A stretch of DNA of 64,000 nucleotides. Source: Alnus glutinosa (Eukaryota; Streptophyta; Magnoliopsida; Fagales; Betulaceae). Where the stretch lies: contig NC_084886.1 of NCBI RefSeq assembly GCF_958979055.1, forward strand, positions 2,871,001 to 2,935,000, given 5' to 3'. The notes below the pieces were generated by a model. It worked only from the letters and a program-made list of their open reading frames with translations, was not told where the DNA came from and searched no databases. Numbering within the stretch: position 1 is the first letter of the stretch; each line of letters opens with the position of its first letter. Shown here piece after piece: positions 1 through 12,961 of the stretch. The translations under genes were made by a program, and so were the position numbers.

Positions 1-2241
1 TTCCCGCATAATTATGAATGAAAGCTCTGAACTTGGAACTTGTATTCTTACTGAAAAAAATGGACGTTTTCACCGCATTCAACTGCTGCTCGGATGCTTG
101 CTCATACAAGTGCAACACCTGAAACAGGTTCTCCCATTCCTCCATAGAAGCCCTACAAAAAAGAAGAGAGTCATCGGCAAATAACAAATGGCTTAGTTTA
201 TATCCTCCTGCCGAAATAGGGACTCCTGTTAGCCGATTCTCCATGACTGCCTTGGATAGTAAAGAGCTAAGACCCTCCACCACAATCAAGAACAAATAAG
301 GGGACAATGGGTCCCCTTGTCTAAGTCCTCGAGATGGATGGATCTTCCCATACGGTACTCCATTCACCATAACTAAATAAGAGACACTCTTCAAGCGCAT
401 CATTACAAGACCATTCCATTTCTTTTCAAAGCCCAAAGTTCACAACATAACTTTAAGAAACGGCCATTCCACCCTATCATAGGTCTTTTGCATATCTAAC
501 TTCACTGCCATAAACCCTTTTTTACCCCTCATGCGGGAATGCATTGTCTGAAGGGCTTCATAAGCAACAAGTACATTGTCCGTGATAAGGCGACCCGGAA
601 CAAATGCACTATGGTTTTGGGAGATTATGGATGGCAACACCAATTTGAGCATATTAGTAACAGTCTTAACAATCAACTTATACACCACATTGCATAGACT
701 AATGGGTCTATAGTTACTGACCGAAAAGGCATTGGAAGCCTTAGGAATTAAAACAATATATGTCTCATTAATGCTCGGATCAAAAGACCATCCATTTAAG
801 AATTACAGGATTACAGCCTTTACCTTGATTCCAATTGTCTCCCATTGATGTTGAAAAAAGCACACTGCAAATCCATCCGGCCCTGAGAACTTGAGAGGAT
901 GCATCTGAGCCAACGCTTGATCAATCTCGTCTGCTACAAACTTGGCAGACAACATCTCATTCAATTATGGAGACACTCTGGCAATCACTATTTCAGAACA
1001 AGCAGACACCCCTTCAACCCCCTTCAGTAGTGAACAACTCCTGACAATAGCCTTTAAAGGCTTCCCCAATCTCATTGGCCGAATACCAATAGTGCCCAGC
1101 CATATAAGAAATGGAGCCTATAAAGTTTGATCACTGCCTCTGATTTGCCCATGCGTGAAAAAACTGGGTATTCCTATCGCCTCCCGCAAACCAGTTTCTT
1201 TTTGCCCTTTGTCTCCATTTCAGCTCCTCCATCTCTAACAGCTTGTTGATTTCCTCTTGCACTTCCTTAACGATCGCCAGATTATCCTGGCATTTTGTAC
1301 TTTAAAGGCATGCGAGCTTCTTTGACAATAGGGCAAGTCTTCGATTGGCGTCCCCATACTTGGCCTTACTCCACGACGTTAAACTTGCTCTACACTTGGC
1401 CAGATCACTAGCCGCACTCCCTAGCCAACTTAAACCTGCAGCTTCTCTGTTCCATGCCTCACTAATGACCTCATAACATTCCTCATCTAAATTCCACTTT
1501 GCTTCAAACCGGAAAAGTTTAGGAGCCACCTGATAAGAATAATCAAACTATAGACAAAGAGGACGATGATCTGAGTTTGTTGTCGGGAGAACCTCAACCA
1601 TCGAATTGGGGAAATGAGCTCCCCAATCTTGGGTAGCTACAGCTTAGTCCAAGCGTTCCTTAACAAATATCCCTAATTCCTGCTTGTTATTCCAAGTAAA
1701 ATTGGAACCCCGGTATCCCAAGTCACCAAGATCACACCTAATCAGAGTTTCTCGAAATTTTGCCATCTGTGTGTTACTGCGATTTGCTCCACCTACCTTT
1801 TCTTGGCGATTCACTATCTCGTTGAAGTCACCCATGCATAACCAAGTCGAAGAGCTCAGACTGCTCACCTGAGTGATAAGATTCCATGAACCTTCCCGGA
1901 GGGCTCAATCAGGGTGACCGTAGAACCCCGTGAAAGTCCAAGAAGATTCCTCATTCAAAAGGGTGATCATCGCCGACACGTGTCGTTGAGAGTAATTCAT
2001 AATCTCCACTTCCATATTATTCTTCTAGAAAAAAGCAAGGCGCCCACTGCGCCCCACCGGTTCCACTTGGAATAACCCTTTAAATCCCAAAAAACACCTT
2101 AGTCTTTCCAATTTTCCCACTCTTCGCCTTCGTTTCAATGAAAAACAGAAAATGGGGCTTCTTAGATTTCACTAAAGAGTGAATCTCCCGAACTGTTCAG
2201 AGGTTCCCAAGCCCCCGACAGTTCCAACATAGGAGACTCAT
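1..2241 (-). pseudogene. LINE ORF2 (endonuclease and reverse transcriptase), broken, partial
   Basis: ORF2 appears to start at an ATG at 2241 (minus), giving MSLLCWNCRGLGN, the usual start of the endonuclease domain. The endonuclease core at 1644-1868 keeps the GDFNEI motif and ends in the family signature KERLD. Reverse transcriptase sequence follows at 440-688, with SAFVPGRLITDNVLVAYEAL and a KLDMQKTYDRVEW stretch; functional copies have KAYDRV there. Stops and frameshifts separate these pieces. The left window edge cuts the RT before its C-terminal half. Confidence 0.85.
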
Positions 2242-2249
2242 AATGAGCG

Positions 2250-3813
2250 GTGGGGCTGCTCCGCAGCCTTCGCCTCCACTGTGTTTCCCCTAGAGAAAAT
2301 CGGCCTATACCTAACGTCCATGGCAACCAACCGATCCTCCATGGGAACCTCCGATGAAGCATGATCTTGTGTAGTGGAAAATCCTTGTTGACCCTCGGAA
2401 ACAGACCTTCTTCCCGCTCTCTTCCATTGCTTCCCCTCCCTCACTTGTGTTGACACACCTGTAAAAGGCAGATTTGGAAGGGGATTAGTGCTTCCCTTTT
2501 TCGAACTGATCATTCTAGAATAGGAAGTCTTTAGATCCAGGTCAGAGTCTCTTTCTTGAAGCTCAATATTATACTTCGATGCTTGGGCTGCTTCAATCTT
2601 GGGCTTTTTAGCTATGGCCACCTGACCTTGGGCCCGGACCCTTGCCTTCCACTACAGGTAGACTGGGCCGATACTACATTGGGCTTATCCTAATTAAACT
2701 CTACTCTTGGGTGAGAAGGCCCCACTATTCCCAATTTTGAATTCAAATGCACCACCCCTTCCGAGTTTTCAGCTTCCTCCAGTATCCTCTTTTTCCGGTA
2801 ACCCTGATTCTCCGCTTCCCAACCATTCTAAGATTGTTTTTCCAGCTCCCCTTTCCTTACTCGACCAGAATCATAGTTATTGGGGCGTTGTATATTGGCT
2901 GAAGGATCCACAAAATCCAGGCTAAGGTTGGCCGTTGCATGCACGTGATCCCTATTTTGACGCCCTTTCTTATTAGGTTTAGCACTTGTTCTTTCTGCAC
3001 TGCACTTCACCGCTGGTAACCTCGGTGGTGGAAACTCAGCTTCCTTATGCTCTTCTGAACTCCCTGCTCCTCGAGCCATATCCTCCGCCCAAAGCCATGG
3101 TCCCCATCCTGCCTGACCCTCTGCATGGGATTGGTTTTTGACACTTTGAACAGGGCAACCTTTGCGTTCATGGAGGATTCTACCACACTTGAAACACATC
3201 CCCGGGAGCTTTTCATATTTGAAAGGCACCCAACATGATTTTCCAGCCACAAATAGAATACGACCATGATCCAACGGTTGATAAAGATTTATAGATACCT
3301 TAACCCGGAGGCATCTTCCCCACCCCACATCGTCTTCTGCTATGGCTACTTCCTCCACCATTCCCATCGACCTGCCAATCTTCATTCCCATAGCACGATT
3401 CATACACCCCAAAGGCATGCCATGAATCTGAACCCATATCGGAGAGGTGGTGAATTCCAATTGGGATGGGTGGGTCTTTCCATCGAGTTCATTCAAAATG
3501 AGCAGAGATCGCTCATAGCACCACGGAGGCCATCCATAACTCATTTTTTGTCATTGTCGTCGTCGAACTCAAAGAGCCATAGGTTGTCTTGAATCTCTTT
3601 GAAGAAGACTTTCCCCGTCATCCTCCAGATATGTAAGAGTAAGGTTTTGAAGGCTTATTTGGTCAAGTTTTTTGGAATACCAAGTCGACTGATCAGGCAC
3701 TTCGTCCCATTCTCTCTCAGTTCGTCGGTTTCATCTTATCCAATAAAGATCCCTAGTTGCTCCCCTTTAGTTAAGGAAGAGCTACCATGATAATCCCCAC
3801 GCTCCTCTGCCAT
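2250..3813 (-). pseudogene. LINE ORF1 (DUF4283 plus CCHC zinc knuckle), broken
   Basis: A minus-strand ATG at 3813 opens a reading frame typical of plant LINE ORF1 proteins (DUF4283 domain), with an in-frame stop about 25 codons in and further stops near 3545. The best preserved part is 2828-3544. It carries a zinc knuckle of the form CFKCGRILHERKGC (CX2CX4HX4C), preceded by the conserved stretch WVQIHGMPLGCMN. The C-terminal part is in other frames towards 2250. In family terms ORF1 binds the element RNA; here it cannot be made as one protein. Confidence 0.8.
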
Positions 3814-4142
3814 GATTTCAATTGCTCCTATCACCAGATTGAAAGAATGATAGAAGAGTGGGACCAAAACTCCTCTCCCGGCTAAACTAGAAGGAGACAA
3901 ATAACACCAGCACCTCTAGTTTGTATCCGCCCAACCAAACCCTAGAGAGTCGGACTGCCACTGTGATTGGTCATGTATGATTTCTCCCATGTGACTTTCG
4001 TTCTTCTATTGTTGGCCAGATAATGAGATCATTGATCAACAGTATTGGTAATTATAAGCTGGATATCACATCCACAACAAAGAGAGTGAGGATAAATTAG
4101 AGAGAGCAATTGGGAGGGAGAGAAGTCGGGGGGAGAGTCAGT

Positions 4143-4440
4143 TGTACCCTAAAGGATTATAGCACTCATAGCAATTTTCTTTAGTTTCTCTTAAAATTTA
4201 TAGAATCAAGTTATTTTTGACTTTCTTATTAAAATATGCTCAACAATACATTCATGAGCTTAAACTTATAAGAAATAATGAATTTAATCATTTAATTTAT
4301 ATTTTAACACACTATTTTAATAAGTAAAATATTTAATTAAAATAAAAGATGATTTGATGAAACAAAATTCAAACTTAGAACATTTGACCCTAATACCATG
4401 TTAAATCATTATTTATATTACAAGCTTAAGCCGATAAGTC
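4143..4440. repeat. AT-rich dispersed repeat, related to 61.38-61.67 kb
   Basis: This gene-free stretch shares several phrases with 61380-61670, such as atttaatcatttaatt, aaatatttaa and a block close to taccatgttaaatcatt. They lie in similar order and spacing but are strongly diverged. This is the kind of repeat found scattered through plant genomes, and I cannot place it in a superfamily. No coding potential was seen. Confidence 0.4.
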
Positions 4441-4775
4441 TGTGGTGGCTTGAGGTGGTCTAATGGTGGCTTGAGGGTGGTCCGGGGTAGCTCACGGTAT
4501 TCCGAAGTGGCTCAATGATGATCCGATGATGACTCGGTACTTGCTTCATGGTGGTTCAGCAATAATCCGACAGTTTGAGAATGAAAAACTCAAACTCAAA
4601 AATTGATTCACGAAATTTAAAAATTGAAATAATTTTTCGAAACTAAATAAGTTTTTTGGTCAAACTAAAAATATTTTCAATTTAACTATTATTTTCAGTT
4701 GCACCAAACATCAAAGAATACAAACAAATATTTTTCAGAAAAATATTTTAGGCCAAAACAAATGAAAATTATAAT
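4441..4775. repeat. Truncated relative of the 622 bp TIR element at 23.5-24.2 kb
   Basis: The right half (about 4640-4765) matches the right end of the element at 23548-24169: a run about losing or gaining Ttttcaattt..ttattttc, then caccaaacatc, then an aaatatttttca..attttaggccaaaac end. The left terminal repeat is missing. The part at 4445-4560 holds imperfect short repeats around the phrase ggtggcttgagggtggtccg, different from the inner part of the other copy. From 4776 to 5369 I see nothing beyond AT-rich upstream sequence. Confidence 0.4.
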
Positions 4776-5369
4776 GAAAAATCTAAACCTATTATTTGAA
4801 ATAAATATCTCCATTTCACTTTTAAATGAAAAAGTATGCTTATCCAAAATTGAAAGTACACATTTTTATCATTTGATCGAGAGTATGACAATAAAGATTG
4901 TCGGATTGGATTGAATATTTCACCATATTTTGTACATTAAGAATTCAATTAAAAGACGGATCCTATTAAACATGGAGTCAACCACTGATTTTATCATCTG
5001 TTAAGGCCAGGCAAAATTTAATAACGATAATATTTTGATTGTAAAGCACTAAATCCAACTCAGATCAATCATGATCATTATGTGGATTTCAGTGACAATG
5101 AAAAGACACCATGTTATAAATGTTGTTCCGAATCAATGCAGTTCAATGACCAAATGCCCTGAGCATATCCACGAAATTACATATCCAGCATTTAAAGGGT
5201 CAGAGCTCCTCTCGATCTGAACTCACATGGACCGCATATAAAGGAGAAGAACGTTCCACACAATTGACAGTCACCGGTAGCACAAACCAGAGCAAAGAGG
5301 AAAAGAAAAGAAAGAAAAAAGAGGAAAAAGGTCAAAAATATAAAGCTGGCTTTCAGTCCAAAGCGAGCC

Positions 5370-8300
5370 ATGGTTGAGCTCAGGCACTCTAGCTCGATCG
5401 GGGGCCGAGCCTCTTCGTCTCCGATGAAGCGCGACGACGTCTCGTCCCCTATGTTTCCCGATAGCCAGCCCAACGACGACGACGATCACGATCGCCACGC
5501 CTCGAAGGATCGTGACCGTCCGTCCTGGTACAATTTCCAGTCCCTATGCCCTTTCTTGAGTGACGACGCTAGGGTTTCCCCGTACAACTCCAGGATCTCG
5601 CTGTTCTTCCTATTCGTTCTCGTTCTCGCTGGTGCGATTTCAGTTTTCTCAATCGTGAACCGGTTGGTTAGTACTCTTATTCCCTGATGCTCTACACTTT
5701 GGAATTAGATTTGTAGAGCTGTGCGCTCTCCGTTTTTCCTCGCCTATTGCTTGTGTTTGGTTGTTCAGAAAATGTGGAAAACAAACGAAAATTGGATTTC
5801 GGATGAAATTCAAACAGTCTGACTCCAGTGAGGCAAATCACTGAATTAGGCATTATTGAGTGGTTTTTTAATTGTTTATTTTCTATTATTTTGTTCCAGT
5901 GATATTTAATGACGTATAAATGTTTTGTCAGCAAATAGTCGGAGTTTAGTTGAATCTTGACTATGAATGATTTGATTTTAGGAGGTTTGGATGCTAATCT
6001 GCATCAACCAATGTATTCATTTAAGGAGATTTGTTTGCATTAACATATATTGCATTAAAATTTAAAACATGCTTTGGCTTTTGAAGTTTTGAATTGGTAA
6101 GCTCATTAGTGTCACTCTTCTGAACTGGATTGGTTTTAAAGCATGCAAGTTGGCCTTATGTGGATGCATCTCAGAGATGATTTATTGCATTCATATTTAT
6201 TGATCTGTTTTGGGTTATGTACGGTTGTGCAACTTCAAATAAGATGTACTGTCTTATGTGATCTCATAGAGTTTCAGCAATTGTCATGCTTCTAGCTTCT
6301 TATTCTGGCAATTATCTTTACCTCGTGGACTTTCTTTCATAGATACTGAATGCATGCATTTATCATGAATGAAAAGGTCGCGAGTGCTGCTAAATTGCTA
6401 ATACTGAGAAATACAGATAAAAAATAATTTGGCTTTGGCATTCTCAAATATGATTCTTGCCTTCATAAACCGCACAACTGACTTTGCTTTCAATGTATTG
6501 TAGAATGCCCCCTACTTGTGTAAAAAAGATGGGATTGTTCTTCACTGCCCCTATGTAAGTTCTTAAGTGACCTTCTTTTGGTCATTTCTTTCCTTTTGCT
6601 CACAATATGCTTGTTGATTTGTGCCGAAGGTCTATCTTATGCTATTTTTAGGTCAAGGAAGCCCCTTCACTCTGGAAGAACCCTTACTCTGCCACCACAT
6701 CCTGGAAGCCTTGTGCTGAGCGCCGTGATGGTGGAATATCAGGTGACATTCTGTTTTGCTGAATAATGTATATGGGGATCATCTTCTCCAGTTCATAGGG
6801 CCATGTTGGTAAAACATGTGTGGAACTGGGAAGGATAGTTCCATTCAGGAAATTTACTTTTAATTTGCCTTTTTTCTACCTAATGTAAGATCTAGAGTCC
6901 ATTTATCTAACTAGAAAATGTGGTATGCTTTGGGTGGGATCCATCATAATTAAGTTGGGTTGCTATTTAATGTTCTGGGGCCTATATGACATTTGGAAGA
7001 GAATTTAGTGCCTTAGTGCATTACTGGGATTCATCAGTTGCCATAACTCCTTATTTTGGTGTGAATGGATTTTTTTTTTTCTTTTTCTCTTTTCCTTGTA
7101 AAACTTCTCTAGGTTGCTCTATGGTAATATTCTAAGCAATTTCTGCTTTTCGTTATGCCACACAGGAATCGGGTATCACATATTTGTTGCCTTAACACTG
7201 AAATTCTATTATGAGGATATATTTCCTTTGTCCTTCCTTAAAATTGTATGATTGGACTTGTAGTAAAGAATGTGTTGAATAGGATTTGCATTTAAACCTG
7301 GATTGAGCTTGTCTTGTTTATGTAAGAAAGGATCTAAATGTTATTTATTCTCCCCACCTTCTTTTGGTATGGTTATTTTTAAAATTCTCGATTACTAGTT
7401 CCAAGTTTAGCTTCTCTTTTGCTGTTCATTTACGTTCCTTTTTATCCTAGCAACTTTGTTGGCTCTTTGCAGATATTCCTTCTGAAAATGAAACAAATGG
7501 CTATATATTCATCTATGCTGAGGGCGGTCTAAATCAGCAAAGAATTGCTGTATGATTTCTTTGCTGAAAAATTCTAATTTGATTAAGATAGCTCCTTTAT
7601 CTTTACGTTGTTGTTAATCTACACATTTATTGTATGACATTCCAAAATTATTAATTTAACGTCTACTTAAAAAAAATCTGCACATATTAATTGTTCGCAT
7701 ATATGCCCGTACTCTCCTCATATACTTGGTGGGGTATATCATGGTTTTTCAACATAACTGTGTTGAGAAAAGTTAAAGTGAACTATATGGGTCAAATTTG
7801 ACATTAGTCTGGTGGAGTATATGCATGTGATTAAGTAAAATTGTTCCTTCATGGTCATGATTTGAGGATTAATGGTTAAGATATATAACTCAATTAGTGA
7901 AATTAACCAACTAGATGTGACTCACAAAATTGATGATTATAGTACCATTTCTATCGTGTTTAATCTTTTAAACTGGCGCTGCAATTTATTGCTTAGCCTC
8001 ACTTTATTCCCCACTATATATTTGGTCAAGCAAGATTTAAGATGATTCTTCTGTTTAGCAATATATAGAGCATCACTTTATGTTTATATATCAAATGGCT
8101 GATAAACTGACAACAATCTACCTTTCTGAATCTTTCTTGCGTGCAGATATGCAATGCAGTTGCAGTGGCTAAGATAATGAATTCCACCCTTATTTTGCCA
8201 GTGTTGAAACAAGACCAGATCTGGAAAGACCAAACGTGAGACATCTTGACTGATACTGCTGTACATTTGCATGTTGTAGCCCATATACTCACTGAGTCAT

Positions 8301-11300
8301 TTAAGTATAAATAAACAATGGGAGTACGTAGTCTATGATACTAATCTTCCCATTTATACTTATCAAAAAAACTAATGTTCCCATTTCCATTATGTCATGG
8401 AAAATTGAAACTTCAAAAGTTTTCACCTTCAATTGTTTTCCTTTTATATGCTATAAAAATTGAAAACTGATTTTGTCATTAAAGAACTTTTTGCCCATCG
8501 TAATTTCATGTTTATCAGGATTAGCCTTTGCAACGACAAGAAATATCCATAGTTGGAAAAAATAAAGAAAAGCACTAAGTATAGTGTTAACATTGACTCT
8601 CGACAAATCCTCGCTTCTATGTGTCAGCCTTTCCCGTTTTGTACATAAGTTTCTGAAGTTCTAGAAGGTGAGACATCTGACAGATTCTGGTGAATGATGC
8701 GAATATGTATCATCATTGTGCCTTTCAAACAGTCATCTTTTACTCATATACAACAAAATCTGAAAAAACTATGTTGTAATAATACAGCTTTTATTCTCTA
8801 AGCAGCTAATTAATCTTGTTACTTTAGCCTGTATTGTGTTGGAGAGGAATTCGAGTTCATAATTAGAATCTAATTGGTTCCCAACTTTTATTTCTTTTGT
8901 TATGGGATTCTTTTTGAATTAAATGAAAGTTTTCAATTCCTTGTTTGAATTCTAGGTTCCCCATCTTTAATACCTGATTAGGACTTAATAAGGATATTTC
9001 AAGTTTGATACAATGACAATTGCATTGTTATTATCCTCAACCCTCCAAGAATACCTACCACTGTTAGCACCACACTAGAACTTAAATTTCCAAATCCACT
9101 GGCACTCACACTCCCGTCATGGAAAGTGTCTTTGTGGTAGCCACAGCCAAATCGCCTCCATCATGATTATATAAAGTACGCCACTATTAGAAGCAGTGTC
9201 TTTTGTCTCCAACGTTATTCTCACATGCACTTGTGCCTCCCTTTTTCAACACCTCCAAAATCCCCATCACAACTGTTTCCATTTTGCCTACCAAAACCAC
9301 TCTCACTAGCAACGATGCTGCCACCGCCACCCATTCCTCCATGACCTAGTGGGTCTTGAACCACGACCTCATCCTTCACCTCATTCTTATAGTGGAGGAA
9401 GTGCCATTTAAGCCATAGCTCATGGGCATTGCGTGGTAATGTTTTTTCTGGAACATCTATGTTTACTCTTCTCTATAAATTTCTGCAGGAAATTTGAAGA
9501 CATCTTTGATGTAGATCATTTCATTGACTACCTGAAGAATGATGTGCGAATTGTTCGTGATATCCCTGACTGGTTTACTGACAAATCGGAGCTTTTTACA
9601 AGTATAAGGTTTGATGGCTTCTTATGTTTCTGGTTTAGAGCTATTAACAAATACAAGAACCCTGAAGTCAATAAAGCACATGTTCTTCCGCTCCAGGATT
9701 TATAAATTGTTGTCCTTTATCTTGTATATTTGACAAAATCTGGTCGGTCAAAATATATCTTTGCGCTAAATTTATGAGATATGTCTATAGATGAAATTGT
9801 TCATTCGGAGTACTCTTCAGTGTAACCGATGTTGCTTTTAATGACGGTCATATAGGGACCGAAAGATCTTTCACATAGGACTTCAAGATAGTTTATTTAA
9901 GGTTTCAGTGGATACAAAATGTCTGCATTGACCTTATAAATTATAATGCCAACAATTTTAAACTAATAAAAACATATTATCTTGATATTTAATTGATGTC
10001 AATTGGTTACAACTGGTATTGATTACAAAATTTCTGTTATGCTCTACAGACGGACAGTAAAAAACATTCCGAAGTATGCACCAGCACAATTTTACATTGA
10101 CAATGTTCTTCCCCGAATAAAGGAGAAAAAGATAATGGCACTAAAACCTTTTGTGGATCGGCTTGGGTAAGTCATGAATTTTTTATTTTTATTTATTTTT
10201 TATTGATGTTTGACTGCAGTCACAGTTCTGCACTCATCCAAAAAAATTGAATGATTACAACCTGCCGATCATTTGGGTTCAGGTATGACAATGTCCCTCC
10301 AGAAATCAACAGGCTAAGGTGCAGGGTCAATTATCATGCCCTGAAATTTCTTCCTGAGATAGAGCAGATGGCTGATTTACTGGCATCAAGGATGAGAAAC
10401 CGCACAGGCAGTTCAAATTATATGTATGTGAAATTGGTCTGTAAGTTTGCTGAACAATATCCTGGGTCTTGTTATTATCTCAACTGTACTAACAATTTAC
10501 CTTAAATAGGGCTCTTCATCTTCGATTCGAGAAAGGGATGGTAGGCCTATCTTTTTGCGATTTTGTGGGAACAAGGGAGGAGAAAGCCAAAATGGCAGAA
10601 TACAGAAAGAAGGAATGGCCTCGACGTTATAAGGTGACCAGGAATGATACTACTTCGTCGGGTTTCTGGGTAGAAGTTAATAGAAACATTGCTCACATGT
10701 TTCTCAACTTTTGGTGATTTGATATGCAGAATGGTTCCCATCTATGGAATTTGGCCCTTCAGAAGCGGAAGGAAGGAAGATGCCCTCTTGAGCCCGGAGA
10801 AGTTGCTGTGCTTCTTCGGGCAATGGGCTATCCTAAGGAAACTCAAATTTATGTTGCTTCAGGACAGGTCTACGGTGGACATAACAGGATGGCGCCCCTC
10901 AGGAACATGTTCCCGAATTTGGTAGATATAACTTATTATGTTATTTCATTTACCCACAGAACTTGGTTTGATGATGTGCGGTCTCATAATAGTTTTTAAT
11001 TTTTTGGATGGTGTGACAGTCAATTCTGAAATTTTTTTTTGGATGATATCGTGTATGTCTTGGATCACAACCAACAGAAAATTTCAGAAATTTTAAGGCA
11101 TTATAGGGCGTAGAAGTCAGATGGCTTTTTGGTTCTGTTTTCATGGAAAAAAAAAGGATTTGGGAGAGGGAAGACTCCTGTTAGGTTGTCATTCATTTTC
11201 TTTTCTTAATTAATATGCTTATTTTGAGTGTTTTATAACAGGTTACAAAAGAGGAGTTGGCAACTAAGGAGGAGTTAGTTGGTTTCCGGAAGCATGTGAC

Positions 11301-11601
11301 AAGCTTAGCAGCCCTCGACTTCTTGGTCTGCTTGAAGTCTGATGTATTTGTGATGACCCATGGAGGCAACTTTGCTAAACTTATAATTGGGGCACGCAGG
11401 TACATGGGGCACCGTCAAAAATCTATAAAACCGGATAAGGGGCTTATGTCTAAATCTTTTGGCGACCCCTACATGGGCTGGGCGGGCTTTGTTGAGGATG
11501 TGGTTGTTACCCACCAGACACGGACTGGATTGCCTGAAGAGACCTTTCCAAACTATGACCTCTGGGAGAACCCTCTCACTCCTTGCATGTGTAAAGCGTG
11601 A
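5370..11601 (+). CDS. O-fucosyltransferase family protein (GT106/PF10250 type), 11 exons, intact
   Basis: Exons 5370-5666, 6504-6554, 6652-6742, 7473-7549, 8147-8235, 9489-9608, 10050-10166, 10283-10423, 10510-10633, 10730-10921 and 11242-11601 join in frame, all with GT-AG borders, to 552 residues. The protein has a short acidic cytosolic tail, one membrane anchor at about residues 76-96, and a lumenal domain with GGLNQQR at 164-170 and THGGNF at 472-477. This is the layout of plant O-fucosyltransferase-like proteins, which are type II Golgi enzymes expected to move fucose from GDP-fucose onto proteins or glycans. The acceptor of this subfamily cannot be read from sequence. The gene ends 1.36 kb before a GH27 gene on the same strand. 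The start is the first ATG before the anchor. Confidence 0.93.
9040..9425. other. GC-richer island inside intron 5 of the O-fucosyltransferase-family gene
   Basis: This block inside the 8236-9488 intron is rich in C on the plus strand and clearly different in composition from the AT-rich intron around it. Read on the minus strand it gives glycine-rich stretches with stops. It may be an old insertion or gene fragment. No family could be recognised, and no repeats or duplicated target were found at its edges. Confidence 0.3.
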
Positions 11602-12142
11602 CCAAAAGGATTTCTACATACGAATGTTTCACACTCAGATTTATCTGGAGTATCTCTTTCAACAACCTGCACGTTCTCATTCGAAAAGCGAGAGTTGTTT
11701 TAGCTACAAGGAATGAAAGAAAAATCTGGACCAAGTTGCTGACAGTTTTGAGGTGGAGGAACTTGGATATGCGCTGGAGGTACTGGCCGCAGGAGTGAAC
11801 TTCCAATACAATCTTTGTTAAGAGTTCTCATTCTATGATCGTCTGTTGTATCTTCTTTGGGGGGAGAGACTCGGCAGTTTTGACTTTAGAATGTTGGATC
11901 ATTTTATCCAGTTTTTGGCGCAAAGCATTACATGATTTGTCATGTATCATTTGTGATCTTGTAAAGTATAATCCGAGAAGATGTCTTTCACTGAACCTCA
12001 GACCCAAAGGGAGTATAAAATGCCATTAGGTTACAAAATCATGCAATCATATTTCATTTAATTGTATGTCGAATTTTCCAATTCCCATTTTTGTTAGGTT
12101 AGCTAAAAGAGTAAGAGATGTGTTTTGTGTTATTCTTTTTTA

Positions 12143-12206
12143 CAGTCTCTTATATATCTCTTTTACAAAGTTATCAGTCTCTTATATATCTCTTTTACAA
12201 AGTTAT
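12143..12206. repeat. Perfect tandem duplication of 32 bp
   Basis: Two adjacent identical 32 bp units (12143-12174 and 12175-12206) lie in the 3' flank of the O-fucosyltransferase-family gene. The unit starts cagtctcttatatatctc and ends acaaagttat. Perfect identity suggests a recent slip or duplication. The rest of the 11602-12322 spacer is AT-rich 3' flank with no other structure seen. Confidence 0.85.
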
Positions 12207-12322
12207 CATTAAATATGTGGAACTCACATATTCAATAGTAGATTTGTATATCTTTTCTACGAAGATGTACAAGAGATGTATTAGAAAATAAAACTAAATA
12301 TTTCTCATTGAGTAATGCTAAT

Positions 12323-12505
12323 GAGTAATGATTCACTACCACCTAAATATACAACTTTTCACCACTTTATCTATATGGCAAGGTGGTTCTTCACCTTAAT
12401 TTATTTTTAAAAAATAAAAAAATTCAAAAAGTAGTGGGGAACTACTTTGTCACATAGGCAAGGTGGTAAAAAGTTGTATATTTAGGTAGCATTGAATCAT
12501 TACTC
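12323..12505. mobile_element. Mutator-type MITE, 183 bp, copy 1
   Basis: The element starts gagtaatgattcactacc and ends with the inverted form ggtagcattgaatcattactc; the terminal inverted repeats run more than 40 bp. It is flanked by a perfect 9 bp direct repeat, aatgctaat (12314-12322 and 12506-12514). A 9 bp target duplication is the mark of Mutator-like (MULE) elements. There is no coding sequence, so it would depend on a transposase elsewhere. A second copy of the same length lies at 21790. Confidence 0.9.
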
Positions 12506-12961
12506 AATGCTAATTGCACACATTTTACATTGGTTAATGTGACATTTTAAATGCTTTTTTTTTTTTTATTGCCACTTAAAAAAGAGAACAATTTCAAAAG
12601 CAATAAGGGTGACAAACCTTACTCAAAGCTAAAACTTTTGTTCAATTAGAACACACGATTTTAATACTGTCTGAAATGAATTCCAATTTGGTCTTCCAAG
12701 CCAGTTTATGCGGTCACTCATCGCTCCTTCGTCTGAGAGTCTGAGACGCCGGACGAGATTCTTTTTTTGTCATTCTTTTTGTTGCAAGAAACTGAACGCT
12801 CTGCGTTTGCCAATTCAGACGGTAACACGTCATTAGCGTCGCTAACTCCACGACACGCTGCTTAATTTTCCATTAGTAATAAATGCGCTCCAAGTATTTA
12901 ATTACGCAAATGATTGATCACTCGGCCGGACCAGTAGCTGGGACACCCACGCCAGTGAACA

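Larger units (their letters stand above)
1..3950 (-). mobile_element. L1-type LINE retrotransposon, 5' half, decayed, runs off the left edge
   Basis: Reading the minus strand from about 3950 down to 1 gives, in order, an ORF1 gag-like protein with a CCHC zinc knuckle, then an apurinic-type endonuclease, then a reverse transcriptase. This is the usual order of plant L1 LINEs. All parts are broken by stops and frameshifts, so this copy is dead. The 3' end (rest of RT, RNase H, poly-A) lies outside the window, so no target-site duplication can be looked for. Plus-strand sequence from about 3820 to 4140 probably holds its 5' leader, but the exact 5' end is not visible. Confidence 0.9.

Noticed and set aside
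9040-9425. A glycine-rich minus-strand gene inside an intron
   Set aside because: The frame has stops and no homology that I can name; it is kept only as a composition island.
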